The position numbers and the translations under genes are program-made. Shown one piece after another: positions 54,043 through 64,000 of a DNA stretch of 64,000 bases. Numbering within the stretch: position 1 is the stretch's first letter; each line of letters opens with the position of its first letter. The notes beneath the pieces are model-generated. The model did no database searches and was not told where the DNA came from. It saw nothing but the letters and a program-made list of their open reading frames with translations. Source of the DNA: Viridothelium virens (lineage: Eukaryota; Ascomycota; Dothideomycetes; Trypetheliales; Trypetheliaceae); assembly GCA_010094025.1 (NCBI GenBank), contig ML991789.1, forward strand, positions 358,930-422,929, given 5' to 3'.

Positions 54043-55705
54043 CTACACTTTCTCGTTTCTGCCCGATTCCTCACCTAGTACAGCCTCTTGTTGCCTCCTT
54101 TTTGCTTCCCTCTGAAGTTGGTTCGCATACTTGACCCCAAATCCGTGCTGGAAGATCTGGCGGATGTCTTCAAGAGTCATGCCTTTTACCTCGGGATAAC
54201 AGAAATATACAGCGATCCAGCCAAAGAAGCAAATTCCTGCATAGAAACCGAACGCTCCAGACGGCGTAGTATTCTCCATCTGAGTGAGGAAAGTCGACGC
54301 AACGATGATGTTAGAACCCCAGCAAGTCAATGTCAACATCATGGTTCCAACCGCTCGGACTTCCATGGGATAAAATTCTGATGATAGCCACGCTGTATTA
54401 CCCATGCCCGATGAGTAGAACCCGACATACAATACCATGCAGACCAGAACCACGTCCGCAGGCCACCCGACGCTGCTGTTATTCTTCAGAGAGAGATCAT
54501 GATTGATGGGAATCCAATGGAAGCAGCCAGCAGCACAAACCAAGGCGACAACCATACCCCACATCGTGCTGAGTAAAATGCGGCGGCGTCCAACTCGATC
54601 GACAAGCATTAGATTGACCCAGGTGAAGATGAAATTAGTCGCCGCAATGACTGTACCTACGGCCACAGGGTTGCTGAATCCCACGAGGGCGAAGAGAGTT
54701 GAAGAATAATACATCAGGCTGTTGAATCCTCCGAGTTGAGAGATAGCCATGAGACCGCACGCCGAAACCATGGCACGAAAATTGCTGGGAACCACATAAA
54801 GCTGCTTGATCTGCCACCAGATGCTCTTATCTGCATGAAGACTTCGAACCTGCTCGACGTGGAAAGTGATGTGTTGCACCTTCTGTTCCACTTGTTCTTG
54901 TGTACCATTGGGGAAGATTTTAGCAATCACGATTGCTGCTTCTTGCGGTTTGTTGTGGTAAATAAGCTGTCGAGGAGATTCTGGACAGAGTGGTAGCAAA
55001 CAGCAGAGGACGATCGCCGGAACAGCGCCTAAGCCCGCCATGTATCGCCATCCATGATTGACATGAGCAAATGCTGCACCGATGCCATAACTTATTAACT
55101 GGCCACCCGTAATCGACATGTTGTCCAGACCTATCATACGGCCACGATACTTGGCAGGAGCAACTTCGGCGATGTACAACTGCCTGAGTTAGTAAATTTC
55201 CTTTTTTTGTAGAGACTGGAGAATGCCTTACTGGTACGACCATGGCCGCTGAACCTACACCGAATCCAACAACAAGCCGTCCAACAGTCATCTGTGCAAT
55301 GGAGAATGCAGAAGCCTGTATTATGGCGCCAATGATGAAGAGGATACATCCCATGAAGATTGGCATTTTCCTGCCATACTTGTCGGCGAATAGGCCGGCC
55401 AAGCCAGCACCTAGAAATGCGCCACCAGACGTGATGGATGTAACAAGTTCTTTCTCACTACCGTCGAGAGTCTTACCCAGGTCGGTTCCTAGGTAGACCA
55501 GGATCGCGGAGATGATACCGGTGTCGTATCCGAAGAGAAGGCCACCAACGCCTGCAGTAATTGATACCAACCAAGAATATCTACTTGCTTCAGTATTTTC
55601 TATAGTGTCAAGTGCATCAATTTCTGGGTTAATAAACGTCTCGATATGTTGGACCGACGACTTCCGATCCTTGATATCGGTTGAAAGACGCTCGATAGTG
55701 TTCAT
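54043..55705 (-). CDS. Sugar-porter family MFS transporter, myo-inositol-transporter-like (2 exons)
   Basis: Exons 55705..55232 and 55179..54043 give 536 residues. The 52 bp intron joins AAMVVP to LYIAEVAPAKYRGRM, phase 0. The first ATG in the frame, MNTIERLSTD, is preferred; the frame is open upstream only to a TTG. Sugar-porter signatures are FGYDTGIISAILVYLGTDLG after TM1, ADKYGRKMPIF in loop 2-3, the loop-4 VVGFGVGSAAMV, PESPRQLIYHNK after TM6, and LVDRVGRRRILL in the second half, ending in PEVKGMTLEDI. The TM1 and loop features are closest to fungal inositol/H+ symporters (Itr-type), though polyol or hexose transport is possible. It is divergent from the Zn2Cys6 regulator at 56372. Confidence 0.88.
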
Positions 55706-56371
55706 AGTGGCTAGAAGACAGTAGTATGACAAGGGATAGAGTCTGTCAGTCTAGAGACAGGCCCGTATGAGGGAGAACTGAAGTAGAACTGCGTTCCTCG
55801 TGGGAGAACGTTGATGAGAGACCAATTGCACTCCGCAAGGTGTTGTGCATTGGGACGACACCATGAATTTATAGATTTGACCCACATCATGCATACCGAG
55901 TTTTCTTGGGCTGGAAGCTTTGGCAAGTGCTGTTCTAGGTCAGTAAATGAGTTCCGAGATCTTCCTCGTGGGACACATGGATCAAAATGGCGGAGCACTC
56001 AGAGCGCCTAAAGCGTTACCCCAGGATGCAAGAATGCCATGTTACCCCATGGGGGTGGGGCTCTAGAAGATTCTTAGCCACGGTGCAGGGTCCGCTGCAG
56101 GGTCCGCGCCCCGCGTGGCAATCATCTCCGAGGCCGGCTCCTCATGCCGACCATGTGGGGCAAGTTCTCGGCGAGACTTGCTCTTCCTTATGTTCTCCAC
56201 TTGCCTTCCGTGGACCTCCTCCAACATTAGAAATTCCCCTTCTCCTTTCATCTCTTAGGACTTCCCTGCCCATTTACTCTGTTCGCATCGATCCAGGAAT
56301 TGGCCTGCCATGCTCTAGGCACAATCGGCTCCTGATGCGGCGTTTGGCCGGACCTACTCGCTTAGCATGCA
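55706..56371. other. Divergent transporter/regulator promoter region
   Basis: 670 bp between two divergent start codons. It contains a GC-rich 12-bp tandem duplication at 56085-56108 and a CCCCATGGGGGTGGGG stretch at 56045-56060. No gene seen. Confidence 0.55.
56085..56108 (+). repeat. 12-bp tandem duplication
   Basis: GCAGGGTCCGCT is followed directly by GCAGGGTCCGCG (11 of 12 identical), about 270 bp before the regulator ATG. Tandem GC-rich words in a divergent promoter can be Zn2Cys6 targets, but this is only a possibility. Confidence 0.6.
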
Positions 56372-58795
56372 ATGGCACCGGCTCGGCAGAGTAAAGCTGT
56401 GCCTTGGTGAGAGTTGGGCTTTCCGTCTCCCTAACCAGACCATTTTCTTTGCTGATGATGTAATCCTGTTCTCGATTACCAGTCAAGAATGTCGCAGTAG
56501 GTATTCGCATTATTGTATCTCGTCACTGCAGATGAGCTGATGAAGGGCACCTCCAGATCGACATTTGAAATGTGAGTTGAGGATATCAGCTGTCTGTAAC
56601 GGCGACGATGACAATATGAGACGACGAGAGCTTCATTTCCTGCTGGATAGTATCGGCTGACGACTGTTCACGTATCCGTGTTCGACAGGCGACGGAAGTA
56701 AACCGACATGCCAACGGTGTAAACGAGCAGGCGCAACCTGTGTCTGGGGTGTACTTCAAATTCGATTCCGTCACGGTTCGAGCGCCAGACATGACACCGA
56801 CTTTCCACTTGACCAAACATGGATAAAGTCTCCTACCTGCGGTATGGATTCTGCGGATTCTTTTTCACGGAACTCGCTGCAGAGATATCGTGATATCGAG
56901 GGCGCCTATGGCTTCACTGCCACAGGAGAAGCTCACTGATTCACGACTGTTGAAACGGACAAGTTTTCGACCTGCTTGCAAGAATAGCTAACTGATGAGA
57001 TCAATAGCGGACTACACGTACGTCGATGAAACAGCAGAGATAGCTAGCTACTACACCCTTGATCCAGACCGGAGTGCGTCTACGCCATCAGGTGAACTTA
57101 ATTCCGATGAGACTTTTGTCAGAAACCGGCAAGATGCCCCAGCATCAGCATCTTCAAGCGACGAGACTGAACCAAGTTCGTTCAATCAATGCTTGTCCTC
57201 GTCTTCAAAGCGCCAGTGCAACGATGCGCTTCCCTATCGGCCTTACTTGTCTCCCGACGATGTAATCTCGACTTGTTCCATATCACCGACGTTGTCACAA
57301 CATATTCAGCTTTCTCCCCCACCGAGAAATTATACGTCGCTTCCCAAAAGCGATGCATCGCTCTCACTTCAGCCACATTTTGACGCGCAGGAAGCCTGTC
57401 TGATGCGATACTTTATTGTTGAGCTTGCTCACTATGTAAGTTGTCAAGAGTTGGGAGTAATGGCTCTCGGAGCACCAAGAATAGAGACTGCTGACACATT
57501 CTATCGTTTGATCTCTGTGATGGCGCCAGACACTTTGCCACAGTTATCCCATCTCGCGCAAGAACATGTTCTCCATTACTCTACGCCATCTATACTGCAT
57601 CGGCAAGACACTTGAGTCGTATCAGGAAGTTCTACAATGGAAATTGTGTGCAGTACGCCGGCAAACCACTTCCGAATTTGACACCGGAGACTGCTGTTTT
57701 CTACCATAACAAGTGTATCGACTATTTAATGTCACTTTCAGACAATCCGCAAGATGCCAAAGATGAAAATCTACTGGCGGCTGCCGTCATACTCCGTTAC
57801 TATGAAGAAGTGGACGGTCAGTAGTAGCAAGCTGATATTCATACCATCACCCTTGAATCCTGGCTGACGGGTCGTGTGCTATTTCAGTCTCGTACATAGG
57901 CGAGGACTCCGAGAGCGCACTTCGTGGTATCCAGGTATTTCTTGACGCCCAAACCATGTCTCCTCTCATAGGTATTGGGGTTGCTTATGCTGCTTACTGG
58001 GTTGCTCTACGGCAAGAGGTTCTTACCGCATTCTCCAAACAGCGACCGTTCCGACTTCGCTTAGATCCATGCGATTCACTTCGTTCATTCGGATCGGCAG
58101 ATGATTATGTGTGGGCTAACAGACTTGTAATTCACTGCGCGGATGTCCTCCAATACTGCTTCGGAATTGACGAAGATATCCCACACCACTCTCCCGACCC
58201 CTCACAAGCCTCTCCAGTCGAAGCAAATGCTGGCATTCATCATCCCCTTACGAGAACGTACGAGCCTGTCGCAGCTTCGGATATGACATCGATGCGTCGA
58301 ATCGCTCGATACGAAGAGCTTATCGCGTTCGATGCTCTATGGACAGAGCTCCACCCAGCATCCTTCGATCCCATCTATGTTCATGAGCCAGACTACTCGC
58401 GCTGTGAAGTCTTTCCGGAGCTTTGGTATTTCAACGATTGTCATGTTGCAGGAATCCAGCACCTGGAAATTGCTCGCATCTTGCTTGCAGTCCACAACCC
58501 CAAAATCCCTCGTCTTGGCCTCGGTCATCGCGTAGCGATGCAGAAACTAGACCAAGAATTAAGAACTATCGTCGTACGATTATGTGGAATTGGCTTAGCA
58601 AACCAACATAGTCCACCTGGCATGGTCACCGCCGGTGTGGCTATCGCTGTGTGCGGAGATAGATTCACTGACCGAACGGAGCAGAAGGCCTTGCTAGCAG
58701 TTCTCGTGGAGCTCGAAGAGGAACATGGCTGGCCTACCCAAAGTACACAGAAAAATCTTAAGGATGCTTGGGCTTGGAGCAATGCTAGTTCTTAA
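56372..58795 (+). CDS. Zn2Cys6 fungal-specific transcription factor, micro-exons, possibly impaired splicing
   Basis: Exons 56372..56406, 56483..56496, 56557..56571, 56689..56841, 57008..57435, 57507..57816 and 57888..58795 would encode 620 residues. The six zinc-cluster cysteines (12, 15, 22, 29, 32, 39) assemble across the first four exons: PCQEC, RNRHLKCDG, SKPTCQRCKRAGATCVW. Exons 2 and 3 are only 14 and 15 bp. A Ser-rich linker and a fungal regulatory domain (ACLMRYFIVELAHY, FDLCDGARHFATVIP, LLYAIYTASARHL) follow, as in ARCA-like regulators. The intron between 57435 and 57507 has a good GTAAGT donor and CTGAC branch but ends in TATCG, not AG. Unless tolerated, this would truncate the protein after about 215 correct residues. 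Targets unknown; the divergent transporter is a candidate. Confidence 0.82.
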
Positions 58796-59097
58796 TGCCG
58801 GGGCCCTTGTCGATGCTATCTTTCGATAATTGTAGCCGTACCAAACAAATAGGTTTAGGCATGGAGCCTTTGAAACGAGAAACGAGAAAGAAGAAAATCT
58901 CAAAGCTGACTAATTTTCTCTTGTTACCATGCCATTTATTATCTTGATACTGCATCTAGTATCATCTATCTGAACTAAGATCTACTGCTTACCGACCACG
59001 ATATTTCCTTCAGGGTAATACAAGCATAACGATCCTTTGCTTCACTATTCTTGATCTCAACATAGGGCTATCATTATGAATTAGAATCCAGTCTGCA
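58796..59097. other. Convergent 3' region, no gene seen
   Basis: About 300 bp between the stops of the regulator (+) and the GPI repeat protein (-). AT-rich, no coding signal. Confidence 0.6.
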
Positions 59098-62000
59098 TCA
59101 AAACACAGCAGCTAACACGGTACCAATGCAACTGCAAAAAAGAGCGGCAAACAAAGACCCAATTATCCGTTTTGCACCTGAAAATGGACTTGTACCCTCA
59201 CCTGGGCTGCTCACTTGCGGAGAAACTGTAGATGAGCTAATCCCGGGATCGACAGCCATAGTGGACCCGGTATCTAGGGATACTGTAAAGCTTCCAGCAA
59301 CGACACCACCGGATACAGCGCTGAGCTTCTCACCATCAACTATACTTGCCGCACCATCAACAGTAAGTGAGATGGAACCATCGACGACCATTATGTTGGC
59401 ATCATCTGCCTCAGGAGACACAGTGAAGATATGACCGTCTTCTGTGAAAACTGAGGCACCATGATTGGTGAAGCTCGATCCAATTTTGACACCACCTGGA
59501 TAGGCGCTCACCATCTGGCCATCAATCATTGTAGCAGGACCGCCAGCCGAAAGAGTAATGGATCCATCAAGTACTACATACTGTCCGTTAGGAGCTTCGG
59601 ATATCTGGTATGAACTGGACCCAGTTTTCACGGTGGTTTGCCCGCTTTTAAGTTCATCGGCAGTTAGTGGAGCCAAACCCAAGGCTTCAAACGGCAAACT
59701 GTTCGCTCCCACAACGACTCCAGATGATCCCAAACTTATAGCTGCTCCATTGATAGTTACTGGCGAACTCCCCACATGGAGGGTCGAACCAGAGATTACA
59801 AACGCGCCATTCTCCTCTGACGCAGTGACTGGCTTGCCACCCACTGTAAGAGTCACTACAACGCCTTTCACCGCGGCGCTGACGATATGTCCTCCGATAA
59901 TAGCTGGAGCGCCGCCTACGGAGACTGTTTTGGAGCCAATTAGAACTGCACCGTTTTGCGAAGCCGCAGTATATTGGATGCCGTCGATTTTTACGCCTGC
60001 CGTCCGAGCAGTACCTGGCGCTGATGAGACGACTGGTGAATAAAGAACCATGCTTCCGTCAACCAAGATACCTTTGTCAGCTGCGCTAACAGTATGACCG
60101 TCGACCATGACATCCGAATCTCCGATTTTCAATGTGTGGCCGTCCACGATTGCAGCGTCAGTATGAGAAACTGCAGTGATGAGATGTCCTCCGATGTCAA
60201 CAGCGACCTCCTGGCTAGAGCCTAGCGCTTTGTTGTCAGAAGTGCCATAGCGATTGTTGTCTGCGGTGGATCCTGAATCTGATCCTGCGACTACGCCTCC
60301 ACCTCCCGGATCTGTGTCTCCAACTTCTTGATCTGCAGATCCACTGACGATCGATGCAATCATGGGATCGAATGATACAACAGCGCCACTGATGCCATCT
60401 TGACTCGCGACTGGCTTGACCGCTCCCGAGACTCCGGACCCTTTCGAGGCAAGTACAGAGCCTGCAATTCGAGAGTCTGAAGGACGCAGATCATCCAGCG
60501 AAACCGTATACGATGCCGATGGTCCCGGCTGTAAGCCTGGTTCGTCTGTTGATGCTAGCTTTGGATCGCGTCCTTGGCTAGCTCCAGGTGACTTGCATGA
60601 TTTAGTAGATGATGGATTCGGCTGAGGATTAGTACTTACAGGCCAAGGGCTGACGATCGATTGTGATGAACTAGAACCTCCTCTTTCCCCTGATATAATA
60701 GTTGGACCCATAGGATCACTATTTATCGATGGAGTAGGGTCGGGAGTAGGAGCAGCTGGTCTTCCACTCGGAGCCGGTGGAGGGTGGGGTACGAAACTTC
60801 CAGATGGCGTCGGCCCAGCTGGTACTGCAGCCGTTGATCCTTTTGTTAGGATATGTGGGGGATCATAAACACCCTGGATGTTCGGATAGCAAGTGCTCCA
60901 GGCTGGATCTATAGACAAGAGCTGCGAGGGAAGAGAAAGTTGCGCTTTGTACAAGCCCTCAAACACCGTTTGACATTCTGGTCGTATCAAGACCGGTGTT
61001 GGTGTGTCCGCTAGGTCATCCCAAGCTGGGGCGAAATCACATCCAGGACGTCCTAAACCTTGGAAGTAATACGCGCTATTCGGCGGGTGGATCAAATCTG
61101 TGAGTGTGATTCTCTGGTTAGCATAATCTTCATTGTATAGAGCACTGCTTATCTGGGACGCCCAGTAGCTGTAGTCGGACCCGCCTGATGCAAGAGCCGA
61201 AATGACACTAGCGGTCTGACTCTCCGGCAAATTAACTACCACGCTAGAGACGTCTTCAGGTTCGAGAGTTAAGAGGACGTTTCGATGAGTCGTTCCAGCC
61301 GAGGCATAGGCAACACCTCCGTCAACCACGGTGGTAATTATATTTATCCCATCTGAATAAGTGGTGCAAAGTCGATCTTCATCGCCAAACATAGTCGAGG
61401 TAGCCCATAAAGCATCAAAAGATAGGTATACAGAAGGTGACGTGAAAGTGACGCCTGGCGCAAAGGCTTGCACAACCATGTTCGTCGTGGTACCATTGCT
61501 CTGTTGAGTTGCTGGAGGAAAAAAAAATAGTTGAACATTTTGACCATACAGAGTGCAAGATCCCGGAGTCTGGCGTGAATTGCTGGAGCTGCTGCAAGCT
61601 CCGTTACGTTGCAGAACGAAAGCACCGCATGGAGGCGAATTGGTTGGCACAGGCGTGATACTGGGGACAATCGTTGCATTCGGATTGATACCGAGGCTAC
61701 TGAAATACGATGAATAGAGCGCGCGGCATTCGCTGACCCCCAAGGAGCATGTAGGAGATAGCGGAGCGCTAGCATTCAAAGGAGGTGGCGGCCGGGGTCC
61801 CAAAGATACCGAAGATGAGATTGTCGCGGTATTAAATACGGATGTTGCCGTTGGGGTAAAGATACCACTTGCTCTCGGAATTCCATCAACCGTTGTGTAA
61901 ACAGTACCTGTTCCTTGCACAACAGTGACAGTAAGCAATTCAGTTGTGTAAGTGGTCCAATTAACAAATACACTATTCCAGCTCGATGTGAAGCTATCGT

Positions 62001-62418
62001 ATGCTTGGTAACTCAATCCACAGGTAAAAGCGGAGGACAGATTTCCGACCGTAATGAGGTTCAGACTTGTATGTATAATCGCGTTGAGGGACATGGTGTT
62101 GCTAGGATCTCCAGCTGGACTTGATGCTACTGACAGCTCAGGACTTGACGCAGCACCCAGACCGTGCATAATGTGAGCACCCAGGCCAGCAGTAGAAGAT
62201 GTCGTAGTGAGTTTTGAAGCCTCGATTACTTCCGAAGGATCCAAATCTCCCATGGATTCTGAGAAGTTTTCTGGGGACATTGCGAGTGCAACTGTGCACG
62301 CCTATTTTAGCAGCGTGCTGTGACCCGGGGAAGTTCACTTACATTGGGAAACCAAGAACACGAAGGGAAGAACTTGGAAAAGCGTTGCTCTCTGCATGGT
62401 ACGAGCCAACAGCTGCAT
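59098..62418 (-). CDS. Large GPI-anchored Ser/Thr-rich repeat protein (2 exons)
   Basis: Exons 62418..62343 and 62291..59098 give 1089 residues. The 51 bp intron (GTAAGT donor) lies inside the signal peptide, whose spliced end is VFLVSQFALA; without exon 1 the protein would lack a signal. The N-terminal half (about 30-520) is a cysteine-containing Ser/Thr-rich ectodomain with many N-glycosylation sites. The middle is Pro-rich (PHPPPAPSGRPAAPTPDPTP). The C-terminal half holds about five degenerate repeats of 45-50 residues built from short beta-like units (VDGHTLKIGDS, VGGAPAIIGGHIVSA, LDGSITLSAGGPATMIDGQ, VDGSISLTVDGAASIVDGE). The end is hydrophobic (IIGSLFAALFCSCIGTVLAA) after a Ser/Gly region, a typical GPI signal. 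It is a cell-wall or surface protein. No named domain recognised. Confidence 0.85.
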
Positions 62419-64000
62419 AGCTAGATTTTTGACCAAGAAAGAGCAGAGAGAAATAAGATATACAGCATGTTCACAAGCCATGTAAATGGAAATGAAAGCT
62501 GAACTCAGTTCAGCGGACAACTTGACTGACTAAAATAGGCGTCTTATGCGGCATTTTCTCAGTGAAGGACCCATACCCGCGAACAGCAAGTCCAGAAGTA
62601 TACTCCACAATGCCTTCCAACTGGATTGAGATTCTGATGGCTGGGAGCATGCTTCAAAGCGTGAATTGATGAGATTACAGGGTTGTTGTTGGCCTGAGGG
62701 AATGATCGACACCATCGGGCTGAATATCTGCATTGCCAAAGGTTCCGGTTTACTACCGGATTTCGATAATAGGCAGTGATTTGGTATTAGTACATTGCTG
62801 GGCGTGTCACATTATCGTTTTTGTGCAAGAAGTCGATTGATTTGACCCTCGCACAGAGGCTGAAATCAGTCGATTGGATTAGACAAGGATTGGAAAAAGC
62901 CAGAGTGCTATAATAAGTCCGTGGCTGCTTACTCCGCTATTGCATGGAACAGTACACAGACAGGTGTGTACTTGAATAGGTAAGCAAGCCGAACTGATAT
63001 GCATAATCTGTGCAGGGCGTCCAGGGATGCATTCGGTACGATTCGATTCGATTCGGCCGAATCGGATCAAATCGTCCGATGGATTCTGATGCGCTTGTTT
63101 AACCAGTTATAGGATCCAAACCGCTACATAATTTAAAAACTCTTGTATATTTATTTTACTTTTGTTATGAGCCTATACCCCCTGGTACGAGCGCAGCTCG
63201 TAGCAGGTACGTAGAATAGTCTCAGGGTTTTTCACATAGGAGCGGAGTGTCAAGGATCCGATGTATGTAAGAAGGTTACTAAGCTTTGAATAACTTGTAA
63301 CGAATAAGGACTTGTTTAATTTGGCTCGTAACTAACTGTGGATAAAGTTTGGTGTAGTGATAAAATGTAAGGAAGGAAAGTAAGAGTGCGCCTGGAGTCA
63401 GGCTTCTTAAATATCCATTCTCCCTTTATTACAACCTTCCTTCTTACCAGCCTCACAGCAAGGAGGGCGAGATGTTGTCTCGCTTCCCGTGAGGTGACAT
63501 CTCGCTCATCTTACTGCAAGATGGTCGAGGTGTCTGTACTGTATCCTCACTACTTTTATTACAAAACACACCTAGTGTTACACAATTAGTGTACTACAAA
63601 TAGTGGCTACCTCTAATATATCCTTGGTTAGGAGTGTTTGTAATATTAGCCCCCTCCTGTTACGACCCAGCCGCGTCAAGGCTGAACGCCATCTCCTTTG
63701 TACTTGCTGCAAGCGTTCCACAGACAGGTCGTAACGAGTAAAGGTCACGTGACTGATTAGTGGTGATAAGCCACAGATCAGGATAGAGCGATCTAGGGCG
63801 ATCACCCACAGATCACGGGTTATCACACTGATCAGTAGTGATTAACCCAAGATTAGTAGAGATCTGATCAGAAGGATAACAACTGTGATCAAAAAGATCA
63901 CAAGTATATATATGTAGGAGGGAACCAGCTTAACTGACTTCCTTACGTTTTATTATTATACCAAAACTGTACCTACAGTTAGTTATAAGCCAAATTAAAT
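62419..64000. other. Window end: intergenic, possible transposable-element edge
   Basis: No gene seen. The promoter of the GPI protein should lie in the first few hundred bases. From about 63110 the sequence becomes AT-rich with short repeated words and, from 63658, a set of inverted and direct repeats (listed next). Confidence 0.5.
63658..64000 (+). mobile_element. Possible LTR-like fragment, cut by the window end
   Basis: Begins TGTTACGACC, whose inner nine bases recur inverted at 63727-63735 (GGTCGTAAC). Two related 28-base segments at 63753-63780 and 63828-63855 follow, then many GATCA words, a TATATATATA box near 63905 and an AT-rich leader. A TG start, U3-like repeats and a TATA box resemble a solo or 5' LTR, but the other end lies beyond the window, and no coding or primer-binding site is visible. 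Confidence 0.35.

Noticed and set aside
1-64000. CRISPR arrays, rRNA genes, bacterial-type operons
   Set aside because: None seen; the window is eukaryotic with introns and no regular spacer-repeat structure.

Overview
This window looks like a gene-dense euchromatic stretch from a filamentous ascomycete (Pezizomycotina). The evidence is short 50-130 bp introns with GT...AG ends and CTAAC-type branch sites, ascomycete-specific families (AA9 LPMO, cellobiose dehydrogenase, cutinase, Zn2Cys6 regulator, GPI-anchored repeat protein), and eukaryotic housekeeping genes (HAT1, OMA1, ERG1, a Cdc4-like F-box/WD40 protein, a ZIP transporter). I resolved exon structures by eye from reading frames, splice signals and family motifs. 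Nothing was searched against a database.

Layout. 0.3-2.7 kb: a small conserved-looking protein and a secreted cutinase (both -). 5.5-15.5 kb: a probable sulfur-scavenging neighbourhood, with two quinone-oxidoreductase-like MDR proteins (+), a DszC/SfnB-type acyl-CoA-dehydrogenase-fold protein (-) and an SfnG-type FMNH2-dependent dimethylsulfone monooxygenase (+). 17-18 kb: AA9 LPMO. 21-25 kb: a membrane-anchored HSL-type alpha/beta hydrolase and a dienelactone hydrolase (-). 26-29.5 kb: an MFS exporter and a single-pass membrane protein interrupted by one in-frame TAG. 32-34.6 kb: a two-domain cellobiose dehydrogenase, the usual electron donor of AA9 enzymes. 34.9-38.5 kb: a divergent pair of a PrpF-type isomerase (-) and a TcuA/fumarate-reductase-like flavoprotein (+), suggesting tricarboxylate metabolism. 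38.6-42.2 kb: squalene epoxidase (-) and OMA1 (+), divergent. 44.3-52 kb: Cdc4-like F-box/WD40 (-), ZIP transporter (-) and HAT1 (+). 54-58.8 kb: inositol/sugar transporter (-) divergent from a Zn2Cys6 regulator (+) that carries micro-exons in its DNA-binding domain and a defective-looking 3' splice site. 59-62.4 kb: a 1089-residue GPI-anchored Ser/Thr-rich repeat protein (-). 63.1-64 kb: AT-rich, repeat-bearing DNA that may be the edge of a transposable element.

How the genes may work together: cutinase, LPMO and CDH fit attack on plant cuticle and cellulose, with CDH and LPMO forming a redox couple. The SfnG/SfnB-like pair would release sulfite from organosulfur compounds. The PrpF-like and TcuA-like pair would isomerise and oxidise aconitate/tricarballylate-type acids. 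The rest are housekeeping genes. The intergenic stretches are mostly long and quiet. The candidate small genes in them are given low confidence.
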